Source of the DNA: Drosophila persimilis
Lineage: Eukaryota; Arthropoda; Insecta; Diptera; Drosophilidae
Direction: 5' to 3'
NCBI RefSeq assembly: GCF_003286085.1
Contig: NW_020825381.1
Coordinates: 1 to 64,000, forward strand
Length of the DNA: 64,000 bases
Positions 30,027 through 40,048 of this stretch are shown here, one piece after another (the first letter of the stretch is position 1; every line of letters begins with the position of its first letter). The notes beneath the pieces are model-generated. The model had not been told where the DNA came from, ran no database searches, and saw only the letters and a list, made by a program, of their open reading frames with translations. A program made the position numbers and the translations under genes.

Positions 30027-31269
30027 CTTCGCCTTCCCCATAAGGAGAAGCTCACCCCAGCCAGCATCGGCGGATCGCTCCAAGTGTAAGATAAGTACAA
30101 CCCTTCGATTGTGCCCAACACCAGTGCAGTGATTTTGTGCGAGTTTCCCATCCCAGTCCGAGTTCCCGCGGCATATGTACATATATGCCTTTCTCGCTCT
30201 AGCTCCAAATTAAACCATACTTCGTTCTGCCAACGGTTGTGGCCTCCTATTTCTCCAAAGGTTTAATTTGATCCGAGCTAGCTCCAGCGTTCCTCCTCCG
30301 ATCCAGTGCCCACATTAATATATAGCTGTCTGTAAATCATATTCCTACCGCTCCCAGCTACCAGCTGAGCTTTCGCTGCTGACAACTGCACATGCACACC
30401 AACATACATACATATGTACATATGTGTAAGCAACGCAATCCAAGCGGCTGACAACAAACAAAAAGACATATTCTTGCAATTAATTTGTTGTTCATTCCGT
30501 GCATGCTCAACGGGTTATAGTTCTTTCGTTTGTTTTAAAGAATATAGAATAACAAATCACAAATCACAACCAATCTTTATTTAACTCATTATATTGCCAA
30601 TAAAAATAAAACACGACTCCATACATATCATCTTACATATGCGCACGCATTTTCAACTAACAACTCTTGCACATCTGTATATACATACATATATTGTATT
30701 GTATTGTATATAAAACGGTTACTCCGTTTTTTGTTTTACCCGTTGTTTCAATATCGTCAAAAGGGGGGGTCGTTAATCCAAGCCACGGTACCTAGCACTT
30801 ACACCCATACACACACACACATACAAGTAACAGAAGCGACGCATTCTGTTCATTTTTCTTTTCGCTTTCGCTTCTCCACCGTTTGCTTGCGTTGTTGTTG
30901 GTGGGAGAATATTTTTTCGGTGCCGCGCTTGACCGTAACGGAACGCCAAGTGACGCGCTACCCTGCTTTTCAAGGGTATATTGATTTGAACATTCGGTTT
31001 GCAACCGACTCTATATAGGGGGACCTTGTGCATCAATATCATTGCTCATCCATTAGTCGCTCTTGGTTGGACATTTTTTTTTGTATTTGATCGTAGTATT
31101 TTATATTTATATTCCGGCCACGGTGCCCGACTTCTACTATATAAATACTCGCGATAAATTCCGCCAAGGCCACATATCCACGGTTCGTCGTTCAAAACTT
31201 CCACTTCTCCATTTCCGCTCACCTGCTTTGCGACTCTGATACGCGTTATCGCAAATCCATCAGCCAACC
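30027..31269 (+). other. BEL2 long leader
   Basis: No gene is supported; short ORFs are scattered. It holds (CATA)-type stretches near 30405-30425 and 30680-30705, a CACACA tract near 30810 and the promoter-like module described separately. The gag-pol ATG at 31270 follows AGCCAACC. Confidence 0.6.
30850..30985 (+). promoter_or_regulatory. Leader module shared with BEL3 (putative promoter)
   Basis: A pyrimidine-rich TTCGCTTTCGCTTCTCCACC is followed by GCCGCGCTTGA and then CCAAGTGACGCGCTACCC with TTTTC and GGGTATATTG. The same order occurs twice in the BEL3 leader on the minus strand. GGGTATATT resembles the GTATWTT-type core promoter motif of Drosophila housekeeping promoters. The role is inferred. 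Confidence 0.5.
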
Positions 31270-34200
31270 ATGCCCACTGGTGATAAGAAATCTCGCAAGA
31301 AGTTTAAGCGGGTGAGTTCGCTGAGTTTAACCCATCCACCCAGCTCCAACGGCTCAATCGCTACGCCCACATCTTCCCGTCCGTCCCCAACTGAGCGAGG
31401 TCCGACCACGTCCAGGGCTCACGCACCACATGCCTTTGAGGCCTTGTTGCTCCCCTCGGTCGTCCCTCGCACGGTTCCGAGCACTATGGCCCAATCGGCC
31501 GCCAGTTCCGCACGGTCTAAGTTTGCCTTGGCTGCAAACAGACTGACACGCTTCGACCAGAAGCTCAGCGCTCCAGATGCTAGCACACCAACCCGCTCGC
31601 TCTCCCAAGTCCATCGAGATCAACTCCGAAGCCTGTGGGCGAAGGTGGACGCGGAGTTCGAGGCCTGTGTGGAGGCGATAACGGAAGTAGATCCAGAGGG
31701 GGTAGCTGACGTCCAGGGGATGTACGATGACTGCTACGCGGTCTACGCGAAATGCCTTGCCGAACTGAACGATCAGCTCGAACCCCCGACTGTCCCTCAC
31801 ACGCCTCAACTGGCCGTTCAAGTGCCGACGTCCGGCGGTTGCCGTCTTCCTCCATGTGACACTGAAGTTTTCAATGGGGACTATCAGCAGTGGCCCACGT
31901 TCCGAGACCTGTTCACCGCCATATATATAGAGAACCCGAGGTTGGCTCCAGTAGAAAAACTGTTCCACCTCAACAAAAAAACAAGCGGTGAGGCCCACGA
32001 CATAGTGGCACAGGCTCCACTCACGAACGAAGGGTTCGCGTCCGCATGGAGCGCCCTCCGTGAGCGTTTCCAGAACAATAGGCTGATACTCAAAGCCCAG
32101 CTGAAGATCCTTTTCAGTCTGCCCCAAATCCGCACCGAGTCAGCTGCAGCGCTAAAAGAGCTTCAGAGGGCCGTCCACAAGTGCCTTACGACACTCAACC
32201 ACTCCGAGGTCTCCACAGACAGCATTTTCGCTGACGGAGTGTTAGTGTACCTCATATCCGCGAAGTTGCCGAAAACGACTTTGGAGCTTTGGGAGCAGTC
32301 CGTGACACACAAGTCCGAAATTCCCACCTGGCACGCTATGGACAAGTTCCTGGCGGAGCGGTACCTGTCTCTCGAGGTGACCGAGGACGGCCATCCAGGC
32401 ATGGAGACTCAGGCCCACTCCAGGGCGAGTCTACCCATGTCAGAGAGGTCAAAGGGCAATCCCAACCCTTTCCGTTCCCAAGAGAGCCCTGTTGCAAGGC
32501 GGGTTCACTCTTTCGGAACAACTGTGGATCCGAAGCGGAGAGCGTGTGATCTTTGCTCCAAAGAGAACCATCCGATCCCGGTATGCCCTCAATTCCTTCA
32601 GATGAGACCTGATGCTCGCTCCAGCTATATTAAGCAAAAAATGCTTTGCTTAAACTGTTTCGCAAGAGGTCACCAGATTCGTGAATGCCAAAGCGCCCAC
32701 AACTGCAACACGTGTGGAGACCGGCATCATACGCTGCTGCACCGTGGCACTCCAGTTTCCAGCCAATCCGTGCCCAATTCCGTACCACTTCCGACTCCTG
32801 CCGAAGCTCAGCCTAGCGTTCAGAACTATTTCGCCTCCGGCAAGAGGGCGGTACTCCTAGGCACGGCTATTATTAATATTTGCCACTTGGGGACAAATTT
32901 TCGCGCCCGCGCTCTAATCGACCCGGGCTCCGAGGCGACGTTCATTACGGAACGTCTCTTCCAGATCATTAAGTTGCCATTCCGACTCGCCCAGGCACAG
33001 GTCTCGGGCCTCAATCAGACAATATCCGCTCAGTCCAAGAAACTCTGCCATTTTTCCATCCGTTCCCCGACTAAGCCGGGCTTACAATTGGACGCCACAG
33101 CCTATGTCCTGCCGGAACTATCAGGCAGCCTTCCCTCCCATCCGATCCCGCAACACTCGTTGCGAGACTTGCCGAACCTGCCATGGGCAGACCCGACATT
33201 TTACGAAAGCTCACAAATAGATGTCCTGATTGGTGCCGACATCCTTCCATCCATCCTCTTGAGCGGCTCACAGACGAACATCTGTGGATCTCTCCTCGGA
33301 CAGGAAACCATTTTCGGGTGGGTTCTTACAGGCCCAGTGCCAAACACGGTACAAGGCCGGGTCGCATCCTTCTCCACGCAAATTTCCACCGAGCTAGAGA
33401 CTCCGTTGGACAAACTCCTCACAAAGTTTTGGGAGGTGGAGGACATTCCTACTAAAATAGAAAGCGAGTCGGATTCGTACTGCGAAAGAAATTTCCTCCG
33501 AACTACGTCAAGAACGCCAAGCGGGAAATACGTCGTCACGTTACCGTTTCGCGACCCAGATCATCTCGGATCAGATCTGGGGTATTCAAGGGCAGCCGCG
33601 CTGGCCCAGTTCCTAAGAAACGAAAATCGCTTGAAAAGAAACGGTCCCCTACAAGAGCAGTACGACACCGTAATCCAAGAATACCTAGAGCTTGAACATA
33701 TGACAGAAGTTCCTCCGACTCATGGGTCCTCAACCTACTACCTTCCGCACCACGCTGTCTTCAAGCCTGAGAGCACTACCACGAAGGTCCGCGTGGTATT
33801 TAACGCATCCAGCCCGTCGACCAACGGTGTGAGTTTGAATGATCTTCTGCACGCCGGCCCGGTCCTCCAATCTGACTTGACCCTCCAGATCCTGAAGTGG
33901 CGTTATTTCCGGTACGTTTTCAACGCGGACATCACCAAGATGTATCGCCAAATTTGGGTTGACCCGAAACACACCCCTTTCCAGCGAATATTATTTCGAA
34001 ACAAGGAGGGACTCATCCGCGACTATGAACTTAAGACCGTAACCTTCGGAGTCAATTGCGCTCCTTTTCTTGCCATCCGAGTGTTGCAACAGCTAGCAAG
34101 CGACGTCCAGTCCAGATTTCCGAAAGCAAGTCGCATTATCCGATCATTCATGTATGTCGACGATGTCCTAGCCGGAGCGGATTCTACCGATGAGGCTCGA

Positions 34201-36714
34201 CTAACGATCCGCGAGTTGCAGGCCGCACTTAGCTCTGCAGGTTTTCCGCTGCGGAAGTGGACTTCAAACCACAAAGCTATTCTGGCAGGAATTCCGAGTG
34301 CTCATCGTCTCCACACAGATTTTCTGGAGATGGAGGAAGAGAGCACGGCTAAGACTCTCGGGATTCGCTGGAAAGCGACTTCAGACGAGTTTTTTTTTGT
34401 CCCTCCCGAGTTAGCGCCTGAGTCGTCATACACCAAGCGAGCAGTTCTGTCCCAGATCGCAAGGCTGTTCGACCCCGCGGGGTGGTTGGCCCCATTCATT
34501 GTTCGGTCCAAGATCTTCATGCAAGAAATCTGGTTGCAGGACCTGGGATGGGACGATGAGCTTCCAAGCGAGATGCGCCAGCGCTGGCAAAGTTTCCTGC
34601 GGAGCTACTCCGCTCTCGACCAAATCCATATTCCAAGATGGGTCGGCTCCCGGCCAGCGGTAAAAGTCGAACATCATGGGTTCTGCGATGCATCCGAGAG
34701 GGCTTACGGTGCCGCCATCTACGTCCGCATTGAGGTTGACCGTTTGGTCGAGGTGCAGCTTCTCACAGCGAAAACGCGAGTCGCAAACGTGAAAACCGTG
34801 TCGCTCCCCCGGTTAGAGCTTTGCGGGGCAGTGCTTTTGTCCGAAATGGCGGCGGCTATCCTGCCGAATATGCCAACAGCAAGTACGAGCTGCTATTGCT
34901 GGACCGATTCCACCATAGTCCTCGCCTGGCTGGCAAAGCCCGCGTGTCACTGGACCACGTTCGTGGCCAACCGAGTGACTAGGATATCTCAAGCGACCGA
35001 TATTGAGAAGTGGTGCCACGTTCCATCCGAACAGAACCCCGCGGACTTAGCCAGCAGAGGCGTGCCGTTACAGGAGTTGGTGGAGAACCAACTCTGGTGG
35101 CAAGGACCAACTTGGCTGCAGAAGGGCCGAGATCAATGGCCGGCACCAGTTAATAACTCCCCCGTTATGACCTTAGAGCAGCGAACTGTAAAAGCCCATT
35201 TCGCACTCAACCCAGCCGAAGACTTCCTCGAACGATTCTCCAATCTGGAGAGAGCTCTACGAGTCCGTGCATATATCCTGCGCTTCACCAAGCGCTGCCG
35301 GAAGTTAGCCACCGCGCAAAAGGGCCATCTTACGAGCGGCGAAATTACCGAAGCTGAAAAAACTCTTATCCTAGAGACGCAGCGTAGAGAATACCCCGAG
35401 GAGTATCGCTGCCTAAGCGGTAAGCGGCCAACGCCAAGGTCAAGTTCTATCCTGAACATGAACCCTTTCCTAGACCGCCATGGGTTGATCAGAGCATGCG
35501 GCCGTGTCGCAGGCTCTGAAGTGCTTAGATACGACGAACGACATCCAATCATTCTCCCATATAATTGTCGATTGTCTCGCCTTCTCGCGCAATTTACACA
35601 CCGGATAACTCTTCATGGCGGCAACCAATTGATGGTGCGCCTCATTCGATCAAAGTATTGGATTCCAAAGGTTCAAAGGCTTATGAAGGGGGTTGTGAAC
35701 TCCTGCAAGGTCTGCGTTATTCACAAAAGAAGGTTGCAAACCCAAATGATGGGAGATCTCCCAACCGAGCGGTCGTCCTTTTCCAGACCGTTTACGCATA
35801 CAGGGATTGATTACGCGGGTCCTTTCGAAATACGGAACTATACAGGGAGAGCATGTCTGATCACGAAGGGGTATGTGTGCGTATTCGTGTGTTTTTCCAC
35901 AAAGGCGATACATTTAGAACCCACGTCCGACCTCACCACCGAAAAATTTCTCGCCGCCTTCGCTCGTTTCGTCGCAAGGCGCGGATGTCCACAGCGTATC
36001 CATTCAGATAATGGAAAAACTTTCGTTGGTGCAGCAACCCTGCTTTCCAGTGACTTCCTTGACGCGTTTAAGGACTCGGTGACTGATGCGTATAGCCATC
36101 AGCGGGTTTCGTGGCGCTTCATCCCACCAGGAGCTCCACATATGGGAGGCCTATGGGAAGCCGGAGTGAAGAGTTTCAAAACTCTCTTCTACAAGGCCAC
36201 GTCCACTCGGAGGTATACGTTTGAAGAGCTTTCTACGCTGCTCGCGAAGATTGAAGCGTGCCTCAATTCCAGGCCGCTCTCACCGATGTCCGATGATCCG
36301 ACGGAGCTGCTAGCCCTCACTCCCGGGCACTTCCTTATTGGGGGGCCCTTAATGAGTACGGCCGAGCCCGAAATAAAGGGGAACCTTAATTCGATCATCA
36401 ATCGGTGGCAGCATTTGAAGGCCCTCAACCAACAGTTCTGTCAAAGGTGGAAGGAGGAATACCTCAAGGAGCTCCACAAGCGGACTAAGTGGCAGACGCC
36501 GACGCCAAATCTGCAGGTTGGCGATATGGTGGTCATCAAGGAGGATAACCTGCCGTCCAACGAATGGCGGCTCGGAAGGATAACTTCCGTGTATCCCGGT
36601 GCCGACGACAGGGTCCGTGTGGTGGATATCCTTACTGCCCGCGGTACCCTCAAAAGACCGATTGTCAAGGTCGTTCTCCTGCCAGTAGAACCCCGTAGTT
36701 CCATCCAACAATAA
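31270..36714 (+). CDS. BEL2 Gag-Pol polyprotein, intact (1814 aa)
   Basis: It starts at ATG 31270 with a basic tail (GDKKSRKKFKR). BEL-type Gag core is at about residues 190-370 (VFNGDYQQWPTFRDLF, FQNNRLILKAQLKILF). Zinc knuckles follow: CDLCSKENHPIPVC from 426, CLNCFARGHQIREC from 460 and CNTCGDRHHTLLH from about 479. The protease has ALIDPGSEATFIT with Asp at 551 (Pro in place of the usual Ser/Thr before Gly). RT has MYVDDVLAG with Asp 964 and 965. RNase H starts with FCDASERAYGAA (Asp 1140). The integrase zinc region is near 1449-1480 (HGGNQ ... CKVCVIHK), and the catalytic triad is Asp 1514 (GIDYAGP), Asp 1580 (SDNGKTF) and Glu 1630 (LWEAGVK). A DUF5641-like tail completes it. The length is normal for the family and no break is seen. 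Confidence 0.95.
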   Translation: MPTGDKKSRKKFKRVSSLSLTHPPSSNGSIATPTSSRPSPTERGPTTSRAHAPHAFEALLLPSVVPRTVPSTMAQSAASSARSKFALAANRLTRFDQKLSAPDASTPTRSLSQVHRDQLRSLWAKVDAEFEACVEAITEVDPEGVADVQGMYDDCYAVYAKCLAELNDQLEPPTVPHTPQLAVQVPTSGGCRLPPCDTEVFNGDYQQWPTFRDLFTAIYIENPRLAPVEKLFHLNKKTSGEAHDIVAQAPLTNEGFASAWSALRERFQNNRLILKAQLKILFSLPQIRTESAAALKELQRAVHKCLTTLNHSEVSTDSIFADGVLVYLISAKLPKTTLELWEQSVTHKSEIPTWHAMDKFLAERYLSLEVTEDGHPGMETQAHSRASLPMSERSKGNPNPFRSQESPVARRVHSFGTTVDPKRRACDLCSKENHPIPVCPQFLQMRPDARSSYIKQKMLCLNCFARGHQIRECQSAHNCNTCGDRHHTLLHRGTPVSSQSVPNSVPLPTPAEAQPSVQNYFASGKRAVLLGTAIINICHLGTNFRARALIDPGSEATFITERLFQIIKLPFRLAQAQVSGLNQTISAQSKKLCHFSIRSPTKPGLQLDATAYVLPELSGSLPSHPIPQHSLRDLPNLPWADPTFYESSQIDVLIGADILPSILLSGSQTNICGSLLGQETIFGWVLTGPVPNTVQGRVASFSTQISTELETPLDKLLTKFWEVEDIPTKIESESDSYCERNFLRTTSRTPSGKYVVTLPFRDPDHLGSDLGYSRAAALAQFLRNENRLKRNGPLQEQYDTVIQEYLELEHMTEVPPTHGSSTYYLPHHAVFKPESTTTKVRVVFNASSPSTNGVSLNDLLHAGPVLQSDLTLQILKWRYFRYVFNADITKMYRQIWVDPKHTPFQRILFRNKEGLIRDYELKTVTFGVNCAPFLAIRVLQQLASDVQSRFPKASRIIRSFMYVDDVLAGADSTDEARLTIRELQAALSSAGFPLRKWTSNHKAILAGIPSAHRLHTDFLEMEEESTAKTLGIRWKATSDEFFFVPPELAPESSYTKRAVLSQIARLFDPAGWLAPFIVRSKIFMQEIWLQDLGWDDELPSEMRQRWQSFLRSYSALDQIHIPRWVGSRPAVKVEHHGFCDASERAYGAAIYVRIEVDRLVEVQLLTAKTRVANVKTVSLPRLELCGAVLLSEMAAAILPNMPTASTSCYCWTDSTIVLAWLAKPACHWTTFVANRVTRISQATDIEKWCHVPSEQNPADLASRGVPLQELVENQLWWQGPTWLQKGRDQWPAPVNNSPVMTLEQRTVKAHFALNPAEDFLERFSNLERALRVRAYILRFTKRCRKLATAQKGHLTSGEITEAEKTLILETQRREYPEEYRCLSGKRPTPRSSSILNMNPFLDRHGLIRACGRVAGSEVLRYDERHPIILPYNCRLSRLLAQFTHRITLHGGNQLMVRLIRSKYWIPKVQRLMKGVVNSCKVCVIHKRRLQTQMMGDLPTERSSFSRPFTHTGIDYAGPFEIRNYTGRACLITKGYVCVFVCFSTKAIHLEPTSDLTTEKFLAAFARFVARRGCPQRIHSDNGKTFVGAATLLSSDFLDAFKDSVTDAYSHQRVSWRFIPPGAPHMGGLWEAGVKSFKTLFYKATSTRRYTFEELSTLLAKIEACLNSRPLSPMSDDPTELLALTPGHFLIGGPLMSTAEPEIKGNLNSIINRWQHLKALNQQFCQRWKEEYLKELHKRTKWQTPTPNLQVGDMVVIKEDNLPSNEWRLGRITSVYPGADDRVRVVDILTARGTLKRPIVKVVLLPVEPRSSIQQ

Positions 36715-36801
36715 CGTGAATGTGCACTTGTCCCATTCACAGCTCCGTACTAATACTTCTTCGACTTCTCTATTCCATCCTAGTTCCATCCTCATCCAGA
36801 C

Positions 36802-37749
36802 ATGGCCCCACGGATCCGCTCCAGCCGCACCACGGAGAGCCGGCGTGATCGAGGGATCAACTCGTACCGTTGCCGGGTCTGCCGAGGAATTCATCCGCTA
36901 CGGACCTGTCACCATTTCCTTCGCCTGAGCCCTGAGAAGAGACTCCGAGCTGTCCTCATTAACAAATATTGCGGGAACTGCCTGGCCCACCAACACTCCG
37001 GCCAGGATTGTCGCAGTGGCGGGCTGTGCCGAGTGTGTGGCAAAAACCACCACACTCTACTCCACATACCCTCGTCTCGTCGTCCAGTCCGCTCGGCCTC
37101 AGGAGCATTGTCGCCATCTACAGCGCCCCACGTCAAACGCCGACCTCGGCGTCCAGCCCGCTCAGCCTCGGCTGCATCGTCGCCATCCACGTCGGCCCAC
37201 GCCGACCGCCGCCCGCGTCTCCCCGTGAGCCGCCCCGTGGCAGGGCCCCCGGCACCATCCGTCGACTCACTTCTACAACATCGAAGCCTCATCATACTCC
37301 CGACGGCGCTGGTGGTCTTGGATACGGGTTCCAAAAACTTCGAGACGGCGGCGCTCATCGACCCATGCACGCCGGTGAGCTGTATTGACGACTCCTTGGC
37401 CAGCGCCTTCAAGTTACCCACCACTTGTGTGGGGGACGAGAAAGTGTGTACGGCGGTGATCCGCGCCAAAATGGGCGACTTCCAGTTGGAGACGATGCTC
37501 AAGGTCGAGCCCCGTGTGCGCATCTGCACGCCTATCCGACAGCTGAGCGATTCCGTGCGGGCGCGTTTCGGTGACCTGAGGCTTGCCGATGAACAATTCC
37601 ATCGACCGGCGACAATCTCGCTCATCTTGGGAGCAGATGTCTACCCGAAGGTGATCCAGCCCGGGTTCCTTGCGCGTGAGGACGGCCTGCCGGTGGCCCA
37701 GAGCACCGTTTTTGGATGGATCGTGTCGGGGGCGTGCACCCAGCCATAG
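36802..37749 (+). CDS. BEL2 second ORF: zinc-knuckle plus retropepsin-like protein in env position (315 aa)
   Basis: It begins 87 bases after the gag-pol stop, same strand. Residues 24-88 hold three Cys/His clusters in the same order as the Gag of this element: CRVCRGIHPLRTC, CGNCLAHQHSGQDC and CRVCGKNHHTLLH. A basic Pro/Ser/Arg linker with repeats (RRPRRPARSAS type) follows to about 155. The rest matches the BEL protease region in layout: ALIDPCTPVSCID around Asp 187, ISLILGADVYPKVI, and the closing TVFGWIVSG. The active-site Ser/Thr-Gly is Pro-Cys, so catalysis is doubtful. There is no signal peptide or membrane segment, so it is not an envelope. It may be a duplicated Gag-PR module turned into an accessory RNA-binding or assembly factor. 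The open frame and young LTRs argue it is maintained. Confidence 0.8.
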   Translation: MAPRIRSSRTTESRRDRGINSYRCRVCRGIHPLRTCHHFLRLSPEKRLRAVLINKYCGNCLAHQHSGQDCRSGGLCRVCGKNHHTLLHIPSSRRPVRSASGALSPSTAPHVKRRPRRPARSASAASSPSTSAHADRRPRLPVSRPVAGPPAPSVDSLLQHRSLIILPTALVVLDTGSKNFETAALIDPCTPVSCIDDSLASAFKLPTTCVGDEKVCTAVIRAKMGDFQLETMLKVEPRVRICTPIRQLSDSVRARFGDLRLADEQFHRPATISLILGADVYPKVIQPGFLAREDGLPVAQSTVFGWIVSGACTQP

Positions 37750-37778
37750 GCCACCCCATTATACTTTGCAATCCTGCA

Positions 37779-37793
37779 AGGGGGGGGGGAGGA
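37779..37793 (+). other. BEL2 polypurine tract
   Basis: A G-run with GGAGGA (AAGGGGGGGGGGAGGA) directly precedes the 3' LTR. Confidence 0.75.
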
Positions 37794-38157
37794 TGTTCAG
37801 GCCAGCAATAGACAGTTTCCGCGCACTGTGCCGGCTCCGCGCGCCTCGGTCCCGGCTCGCGCTCGCGCGCTCGGAGGGGCGCTCGGATCCACAATCCACG
37901 ATCCACACGGCGCTCACCGCAGCACAAAGGCAGCATAAAGCGTAGATCATAAGGCATAGAGAGTTAGTTACGATTTCACCCCCGCTTCAACCTGTCGACA
38001 TACCGCGCGAATACCCAATAATTACATGAACAATATATATATATACACACAACGAAACCCATCGGCCTTTCCTTTCTGTGACGACTGCTAGGAGTTTATA
38101 CTGGAACATACACCTCGCCGTTGGATAATTGATCCTCGATCCGCTCCACTACAAACA
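37794..38157 (+). repeat. 3' LTR of BEL2 (364 bp)
   Basis: It has the same ends as the 5' LTR and is followed by the CCAAC duplication at 38158-38162. Confidence 0.95.
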
Positions 38158-38615
38158 CCAACGAATCTTCTAGATTGGATTTCGTCCTATCTCTCTAACC
38201 GTACTCAACGTGTTTTGTTTTCTAACGTGTTGTCAAATACTGTTAATGTTACTTCAGGTGTGCCACAGGGAAGTCATCTGGGCCCGCTTCTGTTTATTTT
38301 ATTTGTGAATGACCTTCCTCAAGTTATAACATACTCTACTACACTAATGTATGCTGGTGATGTCAAAATCTGTCTTTCTTACTATGATTGGTATTTGCAC
38401 ACACGCCTTCAACTTGATCTAAGTGAACTACTATTGTGGTGTTCAACTAATCTTATATTTCTGAACCTTTCCAAATGCAAACTTATGACATTTTACCGTC
38501 GCGCTCCTCATTTTGTCCCATATGTTCTAGGAAATCATGTCCTTGAGCGAATTTCGAGTTCAAATGACCTCGGAATCCCGTTTGATCATAAGATGTGTTT
38601 TAACACCCATATATG
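38158..38615 (+). pseudogene. Non-LTR ORF2 fragment, second part (RT palm and thumb)
   Basis: It continues the frame cut at 29643. It reads LLDWISSYLSNRTQRVLF, then motif B SGVPQGSHLGPLLFILFVNDLP, then the catalytic motif as LMYAGDVKI, with Gly where the first Asp of YADD belongs. It reaches the thumb (LNLSKCKLMTFYR) and stops in a mini-me tail near 38615. With the altered catalytic motif and both ends missing it is dead. Confidence 0.85.
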
Positions 38616-38714
38616 GATGTGGAGTCGGAAACGATTCCTTCTGGACGTTACACACATCCACTTTTACCACAAATCTAATATACCCCAATACTCATTTTGA
38701 GTATCGGGTATAAC
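38616..38714 (+). mobile_element. mini-me-like repeat, 3' tail only
   Basis: This is the last 100 bases of the repeat: GTCGGAAACGATTCC to the terminal hairpin CCCCAATACTCATTTTGAGTATCGGGTATAA. Its 5' side joins the non-LTR RT fragment at a short ATATGG-like overlap. Confidence 0.8.
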
Positions 38715-40048
38715 TAGGCCGTACAAAAATTCCAGTAGAAGGTCTTGTGAGCTTTGATAAAGCTTATCAACAGCTGTTTTGCGACCAAGCGGCAACGCTT
38801 TGATATGCAATTTTTCTGCCGTGCACTATATTTCATTAAATATTGCTGTGTCTGGATCCTGTATAACAGAAAAAGACCATAGAAAGTGTGGGAAAACGTG
38901 GGTTGCTGTTTTTAGTAGTCCCAGCCTCTTTCTTTCTCTCCTCGTGACCGTCAGAGTGACCGGCCGTGGAAAAAAAAGTCTTGTAGAGCTGACCCAGTTC
39001 TCTAAACCAAGGTCAAGCCAAAGTCAAAGCCTAGTGCAAGTGCCAAGTGCGGCTCAAAGTGATGATTTAATTTGAGTGGACGCGCCAGTTATATATCATC
39101 AATACTGGTGCAGCCGTTCGACCATTTGGAAAACGAACGCCCACAGTTCAGTAAAATTTTTCGATCAGTCGTGTAATTCTGTTGAGGTAATTATCCACCC
39201 AGCTACAGAGACCCGTTGAAAAATTTCTGTTCTTTCCGCGTAGGATTAGCACCACTAGTATCAACGTATTACAACGCTGGTCTAGAAGTTACGGATTGGT
39301 TATTCCCGGACACCTCTATTGGCCACGTGCCCGTACCACCGGTTTAACCCCCATCTGAAAAGAATGAATGTGCGGTAACTGTTCGTTGGCCTTCAACCAT
39401 GATCACGGTTTTATACATGCATTTATATATACCTACTACTAATCAGTTTTATAGATTTAAGATCATTATACCCTACCTCGCCCTTATGATATTCCTTCCT
39501 CAGTATATGCTGTATAGTAATACCCTATAAATGTAAGACAATATCGAATAGCAGGCTTATTTGAAGGGATCCTGACTGTTAATAGGTGGCCCTGAAGGAT
39601 CATGGTAGGGTGGGCGTTCTCGCCAATGACCGATACCGCAGCCGACAAAGATCTGACCGGTGATCTTCTTCGTTTACGTATCCATGCTGATCTGTCCCTT
39701 TGACCCCCTGTATCCCGTTTCCTAGTATCCTTTCCATACTCGTACGCGATTTTTTTTATATAAATTCTTATCTCGACCATTTGCCAGAGTTCTAAATGGG
39801 TAGTAAAATGTCCTCCATGCCCACATAGTATACTACATAGTCTACTTTGAGCACTCTACTTCACTCCACGCTCTTATCTGAGCGGACCGGGACGTACGCT
39901 TCTAAGCACTTGACCTTGATAGTGGCGCCGGTGATGAGCCCGGCTCTCGGTTTCATCTCGGCTGCGACGCAAAACGAGCTGTCGCTATGGGTACTCAAGT
40001 CAACGTTCTTCAGTAAAGAGCAGCACCAGTAAAACAAACTAAAAACCA
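38715..40048. repeat. Unidentified segment X, unit 1 of a 2.2-kb tandem duplication
   Basis: It starts CTAGGCCGTAC and ends AACTAAAAACCA and is about 97 percent alike by eye to 40935-42274. No gene is supported. The longest frames (98 codons at 39484-39780 minus, 62 codons at 39861-40049 minus) are open in both units, which is expected from their similarity. The part at 38930-39190 looks like a transcription start region with a leader (GTCAGAGTGACCGGCCG, then AAGTCAAAGCC repeats and a possible 5' splice site GAGGTAATT near 39184). It may come from a gene 5' end or an unknown element. Confidence 0.6.

Larger units (their letters stand above)
29644..38157 (+). mobile_element. BEL2: BEL/Pao LTR retrotransposon with an extra ORF, 5-bp target duplication
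   Basis: It is flanked by CCAAC (29639-29643 and 38158-38162) and inserted in the RT of a non-LTR element in the same orientation. LTRs are 364 bp with two differences seen. It has a long 1.26-kb leader, an uninterrupted 1814-codon gag-pol ORF, then a separate 315-codon ORF where env would be, a G-run polypurine tract and the 3' LTR. It appears complete and possibly active. Confidence 0.95.

Noticed and set aside
31270-36714. BEL2 as an infectious retrovirus
   Set aside because: The ORF in env position has no signal peptide, furin site or membrane segment.
36349-36894. 181-codon antisense ORF across the end of BEL2 pol
   Set aside because: It is a shadow of the dense sense coding frame; no motif was found.
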